In this document: positions 52,201 through 63,164 of the stretch, piece by piece
Layout of the letters: each line of letters begins with the position of its first letter
How positions within the stretch are numbered: position 1 is the first letter of the stretch
Source of the DNA: Antitrichia curtipendula
Lineage: Eukaryota; Streptophyta; Bryopsida; Hypnales; Leucodontaceae
DNA length: 64,000 bases
Assembly (NCBI GenBank): GCA_951230915.1
Contig: OX579635.1
Span: 20,956,001 to 21,020,000 of the forward strand
Direction of reading: 5' to 3'
Program-made: the position numbers and the translations under genes
The notes under the pieces: model-generated
Databases searched by the model: none
What the model was told of the DNA's origin: nothing
What the model saw: only the letters and a program-made list of their open reading frames with translations

Positions 52201-54596
52201 AACGGAGGCCAGACCTGTTGATTTCCAGAGAAGTACCAAAATGTCAGCATAATACACCAATATAGTAAGAAATTCTTGTTCATGTCATAGCACAGGCAAA
52301 CAGTTATTGAACTACTACGTATCAGTCATCAAAATGGCTGCCTACAGCATGAAGAGTACATGATAGTACATGATAGTAAAACTGTTCTGACATGCTATAT
52401 TGGGAGTAGTTCTTGCAATACGCTGACAGTATTGCAGGTGAATAGCTGAGTACTACTACAGGAGTACTACAGTACTATAGTACTACTAACCAGTGACATG
52501 AAGTCCTGTCGGAGCCTGAGCAGCCGGAGTTCGTGTATGCAAATGTCGTGGAGCTGCCATTGCAAGATCATCCACAGTCTGCCCATGGTTTCCTGCTCCG
52601 TCTTCGAAGCCCCAACTGCTGGACCACCCGGAATGCACTGGGCCACAATCTCCCATGGCGCATTGGCTGTGACTCTTAAACCAATGTGCAGCACACCATG
52701 GGTGGTAAATATGCTCACAACTACAGAATAAGATATCCCGATGAGGAAAACCATAAAAACAAAGAGAGCAACGGAGGGTGTGAAGCACAATGACCGAGGT
52801 CGCATCCATACAGTTGCCCTCCAACTCATTCAACTGTGGATGAGGGTGCAGCACTAGCCCTTCACCTCCCTGCATCAAGTCATTCATATGCTCTTGAAGA
52901 GCTGCTTCCTGGGAGATAAGTCTTTCCACCTTTGCAGTAACGTCATCCACTTGTTTCTGGAGTTCTTCCTTTGCATTGCTGAATGCCTTTACCTTCTTCA
53001 CGTGCCCATCCATTACCTTCTGTAGCACTGCTGATCCACTGTCGTCGTCCATTTCCGTCATAGTTTCCTGCAGCTGCTGAATTCCCAAAAGTCTCGCTCT
53101 ATGCTGGTCAGCCGCTGCATCTGCTTTCTCTTTCAGCATCACAGAATTGGCCTGCATCCTCTCCAGTTCTTCATGTACAGCATCTAGGAGACCTTTAACA
53201 GCATCCTTCCTGGAAACAATGGCACCCAAACTGTCATGGACTGACCAAAGAGCATGCCAAATAAGTAAACAAATTCCATGCTAGTGTTCCTCAAAACACA
53301 AAAGCTATGTAACCCCCTAGTGCAAAGTCTGAATAAAAAAATCTCCAATATATAAACTGAAAATACACTTGAAGAGAAAGCCAATGACGTGGATAACGTA
53401 TTTGTCATCATTCTCAGTGATTGTGGTTAGTTTCAATTGCTGAAGAGACTGAATTTAAACATAAATAAAGGAAAGAAGACAAGAGGAGCAGAGGATATAT
53501 GTGCCCAACGCTGATGTGCTGAGGTTTCCAGTACGTGTCAATAGCCCAAAAGGCTTTCCATCACGTGCGCCGCTACTATAGTCATTCACACTCTGGAACG
53601 GCTGCACTGTGGATTGCTTGGGGTCTTCAACCTCCAAGTACTTTGTGAAGCCCTCCTTGGCTGCAAGCTCTGCAAATGATACATCCAACACATCTGCGAG
53701 GCGACTGAGCCACGTCCTCACTCGCCTAGCATATGATTTTCACTGCCCCAAGTTAGTCTCAGCAGCGAAACCAGCCCAATTGATTTTCACCCCTTTCTTC
53801 GACAAAGTCCATCCCATAGCCAATTCCTTACCAATGTGAGTGCTGCTGTGGGGCTTTTGGTAGCATTGGCAGTAGAGTTTCTCCACCTCCTTCCGCAAAG
53901 TGGCAGTGAGCTTCTCACCAAGGAGGAAGCCATTTCGTCCTTTCTCCAACCCAAATAGCGCTTCAACATCTGCTAGCGGTACATCCTTCTCCATGCGAAG
54001 CCTATGCGGATTTAGACCATCCCGATCCAATTCACAGGAGGTGGCAAAATGTCCTCTGACATTGGTGTAGGAGGTCGCTTGGATGCTTGGTTCAGCAAAC
54101 ACAGTTGCTTGTGGCAGTCCTCCTCACTGAATTGCCGTGCTTCTGCAGCAATCTTTTTCCCCTTTGTCAGGGTGGTAACACACATGTCTTCAATGCTGTC
54201 ATTATCTGAGCCATCGCCGCTACTAGACTGTCCTTGAACATCTTCATCATCCGATGATTCTTGTGCCTTCTTTTTCTGTGTCCTCTTCACGGTAGATACT
54301 GCCTTCTTCTTGTTCGGGCTGTTGGAGACGCGCAACGATGAGGCTGCTGGTTTAGTTGGTCTCCTTTTCTTCTTGCTGCCACCTTCCCCAACAGTTCCTC
54401 CTGAGTCTAAACCACCTCTGTCTGCAGTGGACTGCACTTGCTGCTGGGCTGCACGTTTCTTCCCCTTCCTTCCATAAGTTCGTTCTTGCAACTCCATGTC
54501 TTCGTCATCTCCAGCGGCAGCCTCATCAGCAGAAGCACTGACCACAGGAGCAGGAGGTCGTCTTTTTTCTGGGATTGCACTCTTCATCTTTGTCAT
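49224..54596 (-). pseudogene. RING-like plus SUVR-like SET-domain protein carried by the transposon
   Basis: The spliced product would be roughly 1,300 residues. The N-terminus (54596-54040) is basic and acidic with several NLS-like Lys/Arg clusters. It is followed by a domain of unknown type (about 54030-53500), a long helical coiled coil (about 53215-52870) and a RING-like Cys/His module (CSLC...CSCEHIYHPWC...C, about 52760-52670). The RING exon (ends 52491) splices in frame to 52214-51721, linking it to the C-terminal half. There, SUVR-type pre-SET (FIREC-like IRECYERCQCAPFCTNRVV, about 50120-50180), SET (GWGIRTLE, FEYGGEILTNAE, WLNH; 49910-49673), GDANLMDIPV (49539-49473) and FFTTREVAAGEELTWDYG plus post-SET CNCGSTLC (49361-49224) are readable. 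It resembles plant SUVR1/2/4 H3K9 methyltransferases. Damage: a frame change near 54030 and a TGA at 53740. Whether one or two genes is the main doubt. Confidence 0.72.
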
Positions 54597-56827
54597 GTGG
54601 AACAGGAAGATAACCTACAGACATGGAGATTATATTATACAATGAGGACGAGGTAATGTAGTACAACTTTAGTACAAGTCATAGTACTACACAGTAGTAA
54701 ATAGTACTTCCGAAGACTGTAATAGTACATGAGCCTAAGTAAACAGTACTTCTAATGACAACAGTAGTACTGCTACTGCAGTATTACTGCTAATAGAATC
54801 ATTAGTACTACTCAGAAAAGCAAACGAACTCCTAAAGAAACGAACAAGTACTCATAGAGGAGGCTCGAGTACCGCGAGTAATACCTTTCAGCAAATGGGA
54901 CTGCTAAGGTAAACAGTAGTACTGCTATAAAGAAGAAATACAACTCCTAAACAAGGGAACAGTACTATAACTAATTGTATGTGCAAATGGTATTACTGAG
55001 TGCATGAATAGTACTGCGCAGTAAAGAACAGAACTGCTAGGTATAGGAATAGTGCATACGAATTAGCATGTGGAAAACAAACCCAATCCGGAAGCCTAAC
55101 AGAGCAAAATAGAAACAACACAATACACAGCAGACATGTAGCCAGTACAAGTTGCGAGAATAAGTACCACAAATGTAGTACGTTTTAGGAGAACGTAGTG
55201 TACAGCAATGCTCTGGCGTTTCTTGAGGACTCCAAGTACTATCCCTGAGTCTCTTCAAATCTGAACACACGGAATGCCAATGGGTGAGGAGGCGGCATTA
55301 CTAGTTGTGTGCGGCAAGGAAAGCAGAGAGTGCAACCAACATCTGCATCATGCTGAAAAGAAGTTGGCAAGTATTGCTGACTAACTATGTAGGCCAGAGG
55401 TAGTACTAATCTGTAAACATCCTTGACAAACGGTTTGTATAGGACATTGCCTTGTATTTCTGACCCAAAACCGACTGCAAGTTTGCAATACATTTACCCT
55501 AAACCATGTACAATTCGGCCACGACAATGAAATTGGATAATGACGCCTTGTACACAAATGAAAACCTAACTAAATTGTAGTGACATGTAAGTTCTTTCAA
55601 GTGCACCGGTATCATAAGCAGCACATCCACATGGAACAGGGACTATGTTTCTATGACTCCAAATGTCCTGAGAATTTCCTGTTACAGACATCACGTGCCT
55701 GCTAGACGATTTTAAAGAAAGCAACAGTTGTCACACTTCTAATCAGGGACGACGCCCTGTAGAAGTCAAAAGTTGGAAGGGTGTGGCCTGCGCTCACCTC
55801 TTCAAGGTCTGGAAGTAGTTTCCACTAAGAGAAATGGCCGCCACTGCCTGAACGACGCTCCACTGCTTTGATGCATGCATCCGTCGCCCTATACAACCCT
55901 ATCAAACCCGACGATTTTACACCCGAAGCTCAGTTTTCAGACCTAGACAACATGACGGTCATTGAGTAGCGTACAGAACATGGCGAACTGTCACGACGTG
56001 AAAGCAAGTACGTGAAATGTCGGAAGTACCACTGTTTTGCCCTCCTACAATAAGAAAGAGAGCAATCTCTTTCACAAAAGAGGCAATGTTCTAGTTCACT
56101 TCATTCATAAATCAGTCGCCGAACTTGAATCCGTTGCTCCTGCACACTACCGCCTTCGGATTCCTCGATTGTAATCCTCTAAGTCAACCTTGCAAACATT
56201 TCCGCAAATACTGGTCCTAAACCCTAGAAATTAAAACAAATCCGCAGTTCCACAGCTTACCGCAAGCCCGGTGACGCAAGTGCAATCGCCTCGCAAGAAC
56301 TAAATTCTCCTAACGCTTCAAGCTCCGCCCTTGCCGCACCTCCACAGGTCGCTACTCCGTCGGTCGCTCAGCTCCTCCGAAATCGTCTGGCAGTACCCGA
56401 AATTGCCCGTCACATTTCTAACACCCAAATCGCAGGAGTGCGCCCTCCTTCCCGCGCCGCCCTCAACAGCCTCTTAGACTACAGTTTTCTTCAACGTACA
56501 CTTGCCGCGCAACAAAAAAAAAGCAAAGTGTTTGAAAAAATTGGCGCAATGGGCGCCATGAATCCACACCAACCAAACAAGAGAGACGACGGGTGAATGG
56601 ATGATGAAAACTTCATCCATCAACCATCACTGCCATTATGAACGCCGATGATGAGGCAGTCAAATTGTCAGTTCAGTTTTTGAACGAATGAAATGCAAAC
56701 ACGTGCCGTCCAGACATTGCATCCCACATTAGATCAACGGTTCAGATTTCCTCTGCTGTGACGTTCCTAGTACTCACAGTACTCGTAGTACACGTAGTAC
56801 TGGTCATAAAAAACACCAAAACGCAAC
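54597..56827. other. Right subterminal region of the transposon
   Basis: Likely promoter and leader of the RING/SET gene. 54.6-55.1 kb is dense in AGTAC words. About 55.75-56.6 kb is CpG-rich; on the plus strand a frame without an early ATG stays open from about 56230 to a TGA near 56597, but it has no motif and ends by running into A-rich sequence, so I do not call a gene. Confidence 0.5.
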
Positions 56828-56857
56828 AAATAGTACAAGTGTTTCTTGCATTCACCC
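56828..56857 (-). repeat. Right terminal inverted repeat of the 13.9-kb transposon
   Basis: This is the exact reverse complement of 42941-42970 over 30 bases. Outside it the sequence continues AAAAATGC, AT-rich host DNA. Confidence 0.9.
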
Positions 56858-57742
56858 AAAAATGCTTTAAGTAATGATATAAAATTTTCAGCAAAAATAG
56901 AGATGACATTGAATGATAAGCATCATGGTGGATTTGGAATTGGTATACTCTTTGAGCTCACTCTTAAAAAAAATTGATAGAAAAATTTCAAAAATTGTGT
57001 ACTTTAAGCTTTCGAGATGCTATCTTTGATGTGTCACAAAAATTATAATTTTAATAGTTTTGAAAAATATTAAAATAGAATAAAAATTAGATTATTCAAG
57101 AGCTACATTCTTTGGTAGTTTAAAGACATTTAAAATCAAGAACTTTGTGCAATTTGTGTTTGACTTTTTAAAATGCCCCTTGGATTTAGTCTTAGTTAAA
57201 ATTAAAAAGATTTTTTTTTCATAAATTTTATTTTGAAAATACTACTCCAAAAGTTCTAACACCAATTTTTAGAAATAATTTTTGATGGTCTTAATTACAA
57301 ATTATATAAAAATCTATTTCCATATCAATACTACTAAATTAAAAATCTCACTATACAAGGTCTTCCTAGATATTCATTCATATGCCACTTTGGCACTTTA
57401 AATTTATATAAAAATTCACCTTTGTGGTCATAGTAGATGAAAGAATGTATCTATTAAAATTCATATAAAATTTTAATAAATGGTGAAATTTGAATGAATT
57501 CTCTATAGCTCTTTGATGAAATTGTTAAGAAATTTATTATCAATTGCTAAATGTACTAAACAAATCCACTTTCTTTTAATAGAAGTATACTTTACAATGA
57601 AGAATAACATAAATTGTTGATGAAAAATCATCCAATTGTCACACAAATTAGTAACACTCACCACTCCATGGTAATATGTATTGAACTTGTAGTTTCAATA
57701 AAATATTCAATTTCAAGAATTTTTTGAAACTTCAAAAGAGAA

Positions 57743-57812
<70 letters not shown>

Positions 57813-58598
57813 TTGAAAGCTATATTTTATTAGGTGCACTCAAATGCAAAAGAAAACAGGTGGACTTTTGGAACCATGCCCTCACACTGTTCACACTGTA
57901 ACTTGATGTTCCAAGACCTTCTTTTTGCTACCTCCAAGTACTGTGCAGTACAGTGTATTGTGTATTGAACCATGTGGTACTGTCTAGAATACCTGCTTTG
58001 ACCTACAGTACTGTAGCCAGGTTTCCACAAAGCCGCAAGCACTCATGGCTTTGTCCCTCGCAATTTGTTTTCGCAATTGACAAATCTGCGAATGCTGACG
58101 CGGTGTGCAGTTGCTGCGAAAACAATGCCGATTTTCATAGCTGCAACGAAATTCACATTATCGATTGCGTGGCGACCAAGCTCCGAAGTTTGCAAACTCC
58201 AGTATGTGGAGCTTCTCTCTAGCCAGAGGTGCAGCTTTCCTAACCGGTTTAGGGTCAAAATTCTGAACATCTCACCGACAAATGTTGCTTTCCGGCTGCT
58301 GAATCGCTTCTCTGCAAATTCTGCCACTGGCTAATCAGTCGTTGATTCGCACTGGAGGTCGATCGATCGGCCTTGTCCAGAGTGACCAGGTGAATTCCTA
58401 TTGGGATGTATTTGCTGTAATCGATCGAACGTCGTGCTGTAGGCGCTGTATGTGTTGTATGTTGTGCTGCAAATTTGAGTTTGGCTTGGGTTTTGTGGGG
58501 CGCAGAGCTGATGTCAATTGTAGTGACGTTTGAGCAGAATTTCGTACGAGAATTGCTAATTTCGCAAGAGGATCTGGCGTTGTTGATCAAGGTCAGCT
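56858..58598. other. AT-rich flank and PhzF-like gene upstream region
   Basis: 56.86-57.84 kb is AT-rich without a gene. From about 57.85 kb composition becomes balanced; this is the likely promoter and leader of the PhzF-like gene. GTACTG words occur at 57.93-58.02 kb. Confidence 0.5.
57744..57809. repeat. Poly(A) tract joined to a (TA)n microsatellite
   Basis: 31 consecutive A residues (57744-57774) run directly into 35 bases of alternating TA (57775-57809). The exact length is sensitive to sequencing error. Confidence 0.9.
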
Positions 58599-59465
58599 AT
58601 GGCGGCATTGTTCCCTATGTCGCGATCGCTAGACGCATCTGCAGATGTCGTGGACTATGCGCAACTGGACGCATTCACAGGGGAGCCTTTCAAAGGAAAC
58701 CCGGCCGTGGTGTGTCTGTTGCCCCTCGCCAGAAGCAAAGAGTGGATGCAAAACGTTGCCGCGGAGTTCAATGCGCCCATGGCGGCTTTTTTGGTCGCCC
58801 GCCCATGCACAAGTGAATTCAACATCCGTTACTTCACGCCCACGGACGAAGTCGGCCTATGCGGCCACGCGACTTTAGCATCCGCATACCTAATGTTCAA
58901 ATCAACCCTAGCTCCTGGCGCCTCCGCGATCTTCCACGCATCCGCAACCACAGTAACAGTGACGAAGATCGTGCGCAACGAGGAATGGCAGGGACAGATG
59001 GAACTCACCTTACCACTCGTGGACACATTCCCAACCAACACGGAAGTAACACTCCCTCGGACCTTGCAAGGGTGCGAGGTGATCTCCACGCACAAGAGCA
59101 GCCGGGGGACAGTGATCCTGGAGCTGAAGAGTGCGAAGCAGGTGGAGACGCTGGAGCCTTGTTTTGAGGAGATTTTGACTGGGCCGGGGGATTTGATAGT
59201 GACGGGGAAAGGCAGCGATGGCGGATTTGATTTTGTGTCGCGTGTTTTTGCGCCCAACTTTGGTGTGCCGGAGGATCCCGTGTGCGGGACGGCGCATTGT
59301 TCGCTGGCGTCGCTGTGGGCGGGAAAGCTGGGGAAGGAGACGCTGGTCGCGTACCAGGCGTCGAAGCGAGGCGGCGTGCTGGAGCTGGTTGTGAACCGAG
59401 GGTCCAAGAGCTTGGTGTTGCGGGGAACGGCCGTTTTGGTCGCCACTGGTGTGCTTCTTTGTTGA
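58599..59465 (+). CDS. PhzF-family isomerase/epimerase-like protein, intronless
   Basis: The 288-residue product has the PhzF diaminopimelate-epimerase-like fold signatures: DAFTGEPFKGNPAVVCLL (about residues 24-41), FTPTDEVGLCGHATLASA (79-96) and EDPVCGTAHCSLASLWAGKLG in the C-terminal half. Members isomerise small metabolites by proton transfer; the plant substrate is not established here. Length is close to the usual 260-300. The start ATG at 58599 is the first in frame and leaves about 18 residues before the conserved region, with no clear targeting peptide. At the position where the family usually has Asn-x-Ser-Glu-Thr, with the catalytic Glu, this protein reads FNAPMAAF, with Met61 at the Glu position. 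The gene has no intron and is GC-rich. It ends with TGA at 59463-59465. Family assignment is solid; activity is uncertain because of residue 61. Confidence 0.88.
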   Translation: MAALFPMSRSLDASADVVDYAQLDAFTGEPFKGNPAVVCLLPLARSKEWMQNVAAEFNAPMAAFLVARPCTSEFNIRYFTPTDEVGLCGHATLASAYLMFKSTLAPGASAIFHASATTVTVTKIVRNEEWQGQMELTLPLVDTFPTNTEVTLPRTLQGCEVISTHKSSRGTVILELKSAKQVETLEPCFEEILTGPGDLIVTGKGSDGGFDFVSRVFAPNFGVPEDPVCGTAHCSLASLWAGKLGKETLVAYQASKRGGVLELVVNRGSKSLVLRGTAVLVATGVLLC

Positions 59466-62400
59466 CAAACTTTGCAACTGAGGTATGTGCACCTGGATAA
59501 GCATTTCAAGAGGATGGTTCCTCCGGGAAGCGTTCCAGTTGAGTCTTATTGACAATGGAAAACGATTCGAACGCATCTTAGCATGTCTTTCTGGATCACC
59601 ATGCAAAAAGACTCCGAAATTTTCAAAGTGTTGATTGCATGTGTTGCTGAAACTGGCCCTAGAGCTCTCGTGTTCAGATCACAGGCAAGAATCTGTAGGG
59701 TTTGTGTTTGGGTGAGAGTTCTAGAAGAATAATAATAATAATGATCGTAAGACCAATGTGACTGAAGAGTCTGTTGCTGGTAATATAGTTCAACTAACTA
59801 CACGCTATGGACGCATATATTGAGTGCTATCCTTTGTCACAATTAGTTGTAATTAAATTAAGCTTGCAATATTAAGCGTAACCCCAGCCTCAAGCTCTTT
59901 GAGGTGGCAGGCACTTGATCTGGTTATTTTCAAGCAAAGACCGATGTTGAGTTTTTAGACATTTTATGAAGAACTTTTGAACTTCACCTAGAGTAAACCT
60001 GTCATTTACCGCACGCATCCAAGAACAGCAGCAATTGTTGTCAATTACCACATAGTAACCACACAATTCAACTACCAATTCAATTGCAATGGGAACAGAA
60101 TTTTGCATCACTGTCCAATGACCGCACTCTGTGCAGTGAAGGGTTGCAAGAAATTTTTAACTAGGTTTCAAGTGCATCGCCTGTAAATTGCAATAAAATT
60201 TGTAGGAAGAATTTTTTTTGCATTCTATTTTTCGAAGTTGAATCTTAACATGTCATTTAATAATCACACCAAATTTCAAAACATGCAAGTCTTTATATTT
60301 TTATGTGGAGAACAATTTCAATTTTGTCTGTGCTGTGATTGATTGGCAAGTTTACTGCAGTGGATCGTCAAGATCGTAATGTGCTGAAAGGGGATCTTGA
60401 GCATTACTGTACCATTCCTTGATTTTAAAGGCTATTCTTCGCTTTGGCTATCAGCAAATCTGAGCAGGCTACAACTGCTTCTTGGATCACTCAATTTGTT
60501 CCAGACTTTCTGAAATCTGGTCAGTGAGATTCCTTTTCCTTGCGGAACCTCTTCCTTGAACATTGAATTAAACGTGATGCATGGTTGAGTTTGTGGTTCC
60601 TGTCTCCATCTTATTTCGCTTGTGAGTCACTGGCGAATCCATTGCATGCTGCATGTGCAATGCCAATCCCCAGTATTTTGATCTTTTAGTCACTTTGCTA
60701 TGTCAACAGAAATCACAGGCTTGTACAGCCATGGAAACAGCTTTGCTTGGTAAAGCTGGAGATGCTGACCTACTATGGATGATGCATTTCCTTGTTTTTA
60801 CCATGATGCTGAATTCCTAATAAGCTTAAAATCAAGCAATTGCTTGGCCTGCAACCAAGTTTCAACATGCGCAAATTTCAGTACCTAGTTGCTTCTATGA
60901 GAGGTGCTCAGCACTCTCGTGTATGCTTGTGATTTGTGTGTGCAAGTAGTTCCATAATCTTTGAATTTATGCATCAAACTTATGCGCACTGACGACGTAA
61001 TTAGTACTTTAGTGTTTGATCAAGAATTGGGAGGTTCATCTAGATTACCGGTAGCCCGAGGGCTCGAAGTGCCAGGGACTGAATGTACTTAGAACATCGT
61101 CAATGCACACAGCAAAACAGTCCAACAAAATGTATTACTATCTTTTGATTGGTGTGGATTTAGAACTTGTGAGTAGTATCATTGGAAGCGCACGAAGAAT
61201 GACATAAAATATACACAAGTATACCTGGATTTGGACTTTGGATGATCAAAATAGACCCCAATTGAAGTAAGCTAAAAGTCGAATTATAGAAGCTACAACA
61301 AATCATGCCTAAGAAAAGAAACTTGTGCAAATTTTTACAATTAAGAATTTTTCTTGATATTTTTCTAAGTACACCAACATGCACTTACGAATGCTGGTAA
61401 TTTAGAATAACCATGATCCATTTTTGTACATCTATATATCCTACCACTTGAGATCTTTCATCCATTAAAATTCCTAATAACCCTAAAGGACTAAGGATGT
61501 AGTTGAGCATAGTCCTTGTTTTCTTGACTAGCTCTTGTAACAAGCATAATTCCTCATTTGTGTGGAATAATTTTGATGACCACCACTGTTGAAATGAAAC
61601 AAGACTTATTTAGCTTTCTTTTAAAAAAAAAGATCAACAAAATTGCACAATTTTTGAGAAAATGTCACCGTTGACAAGATTAATGAAAGATGTTTGGTTA
61701 GGGAGTACTTTGCATGCACGATGAAACCAAAATGTTGAAATTGGAATGCTCAAAAGTTCTCCAAAATATTTTGATTTTTTTCCCACATGCATATCATCAT
61801 AGTATTGACGTGTAATTTTTTTCAAATCATTTTGAGGGTGTAGAGATAAAGATATGAGAATGTGAAGTAATGGCCCACAATGCCTTTTCTATTCTCAAAA
61901 AAATCACCAAAAATTGCACACTCAATCATTTATCAATTGGATGTGGTGACCTTATGGTCCTTTAGAGGTTAATAATGACTTTCATTCAAAAATTGCCAGA
62001 TTATATATTTTCTTGCAATGCTATCAGTGATTTCATTCATGTTCCCTCCAATTTTTCTAGTGTATTAATTATTTGTCAGAAAAAATAGTTGCCACAATCG
62101 TCCTAATTGAAGATTTTTGAAGATTTCATAACTGGTGAATGCATATAATTTTACGTATGTTATGTATATTTTGTTTCTACAGTTCATTCATTGGATACCT
62201 CTAATCTTCACCATCCTTATTGGGATATATTATCCTAAAAAGCTCTTGAAAAGTGATTGCATTAGATGTTATTTCAAGCCTTTAGAAGATTGTTTTGGAG
62301 TTTTTTCCCTTGTTGTGAATCATGGCAGCAATGCAGCATAGTTAGATTATTAAATTTTATTTTTTTATATTTTATATTTTTAATTTAAAAATAATAATAA

Positions 62401-63164
62401 TTAAATTAATAAATATATTATTATTATTAATCTTAATTAAAAATAAATTTATTATTAATTTATTATTATTATCTAACATGGCAATCTTTCAACCATATTA
62501 GGTTGTTGATGTGACATTGTTCCCACATTCCCCACAATCCAGGAATTCACAATCTTTTAAAGGTCCCCCCAAACATCTAATAGATGTTTTGACTGATCAA
62601 TCAATTTTTAATGTATTGATCCTAGACCAAAGGAGAAGAGGCATTGCATTGAAGAAGCTAAGATATGAGCACCCAATTACACCACATTTTAAATTGCAAC
62701 AATTATTTATTGATAGGAAAGGGTTAATTTGAAGTTCCAAAACTACTATACATGCACACAAGCAAGCAATAGGATTGAAAAAATGGCTTTGGGGCCAACC
62801 AATGGGAATTGAAGCATTTTGTGCTTCAAAGGTGGCCGTATAAACAAAATCTAGTAGCATGAATAGGACCCCTTATGCTTTCAACTTTAAAAATTCATAA
62901 AATATTCTATAAGTGTCAAAAAATTACAAAACAATTTGAGTTTGTTTTTTCAAGGATACTAACATATTCCCTTTAAAAATCATAATTTGGACCACTAGAC
63001 TTTCTAGAGCCAAAAAAATGGTGGTTTTAGGTGTACATATTTTATTGTGAGAAGTCTTAATTAGCTACCTTCCTCAAAAATTGAGCTAGTGCTATAGGGA
63101 CATATAGGCATATGTTTACAAATAAGTGAGTTTGAGACAATATCAATATTTACAATAAGATTTA
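59466..63164. other. AT-rich intergenic DNA, no gene seen
   Basis: After the PhzF 3' flank, composition is moderately AT-rich to about 61.1 kb and strongly AT-rich beyond. No family motif, RNA gene or terminal repeat was recognised. 62350-62475 is a very low-complexity stretch of ATT/AAT repeats that can fold back on itself. Confidence 0.5.

Larger units (their letters stand above)
42941..56857. mobile_element. 13.9-kb TIR DNA transposon carrying a transposase-like and a RING/SET gene
   Basis: The two perfect 30-bp inverted termini enclose 13,917 bp. About 0.9 kb at the left and 2.3 kb at the right end precede the two genes, which run toward each other: a putative transposase (43809-48380, +) and a long spliced gene (54596-49224, -) ending in a SET domain. 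The interior is richer in GC than the flanks and is full of GTAC/AGTACT words, especially in the first intron of the left gene and in 54.6-55.4 kb. Stops and a frameshift show that this copy is decaying. The terminal sequence and transposase do not let me assign a named superfamily; GGG-type termini occur in several. Non-autonomous mobilisation by a relative remains possible because the termini are intact. Confidence 0.85.

Noticed and set aside
56230..56599. Open plus-strand frame in the right subterminal region
   Set aside because: There is no ATG near its start, no motif, and it ends through an A-run; it is more likely leader or promoter of the minus-strand gene.
42937..56861. AAAA on both sides of the TIRs as a firm 4-bp target-site duplication
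   Set aside because: The sequence is too simple in an AT-rich background to distinguish from chance.
58829..59606. Long antisense frames opposite the PhzF-like gene
   Set aside because: They are shadows of a GC-rich coding region; only the plus-strand frame has family motifs.
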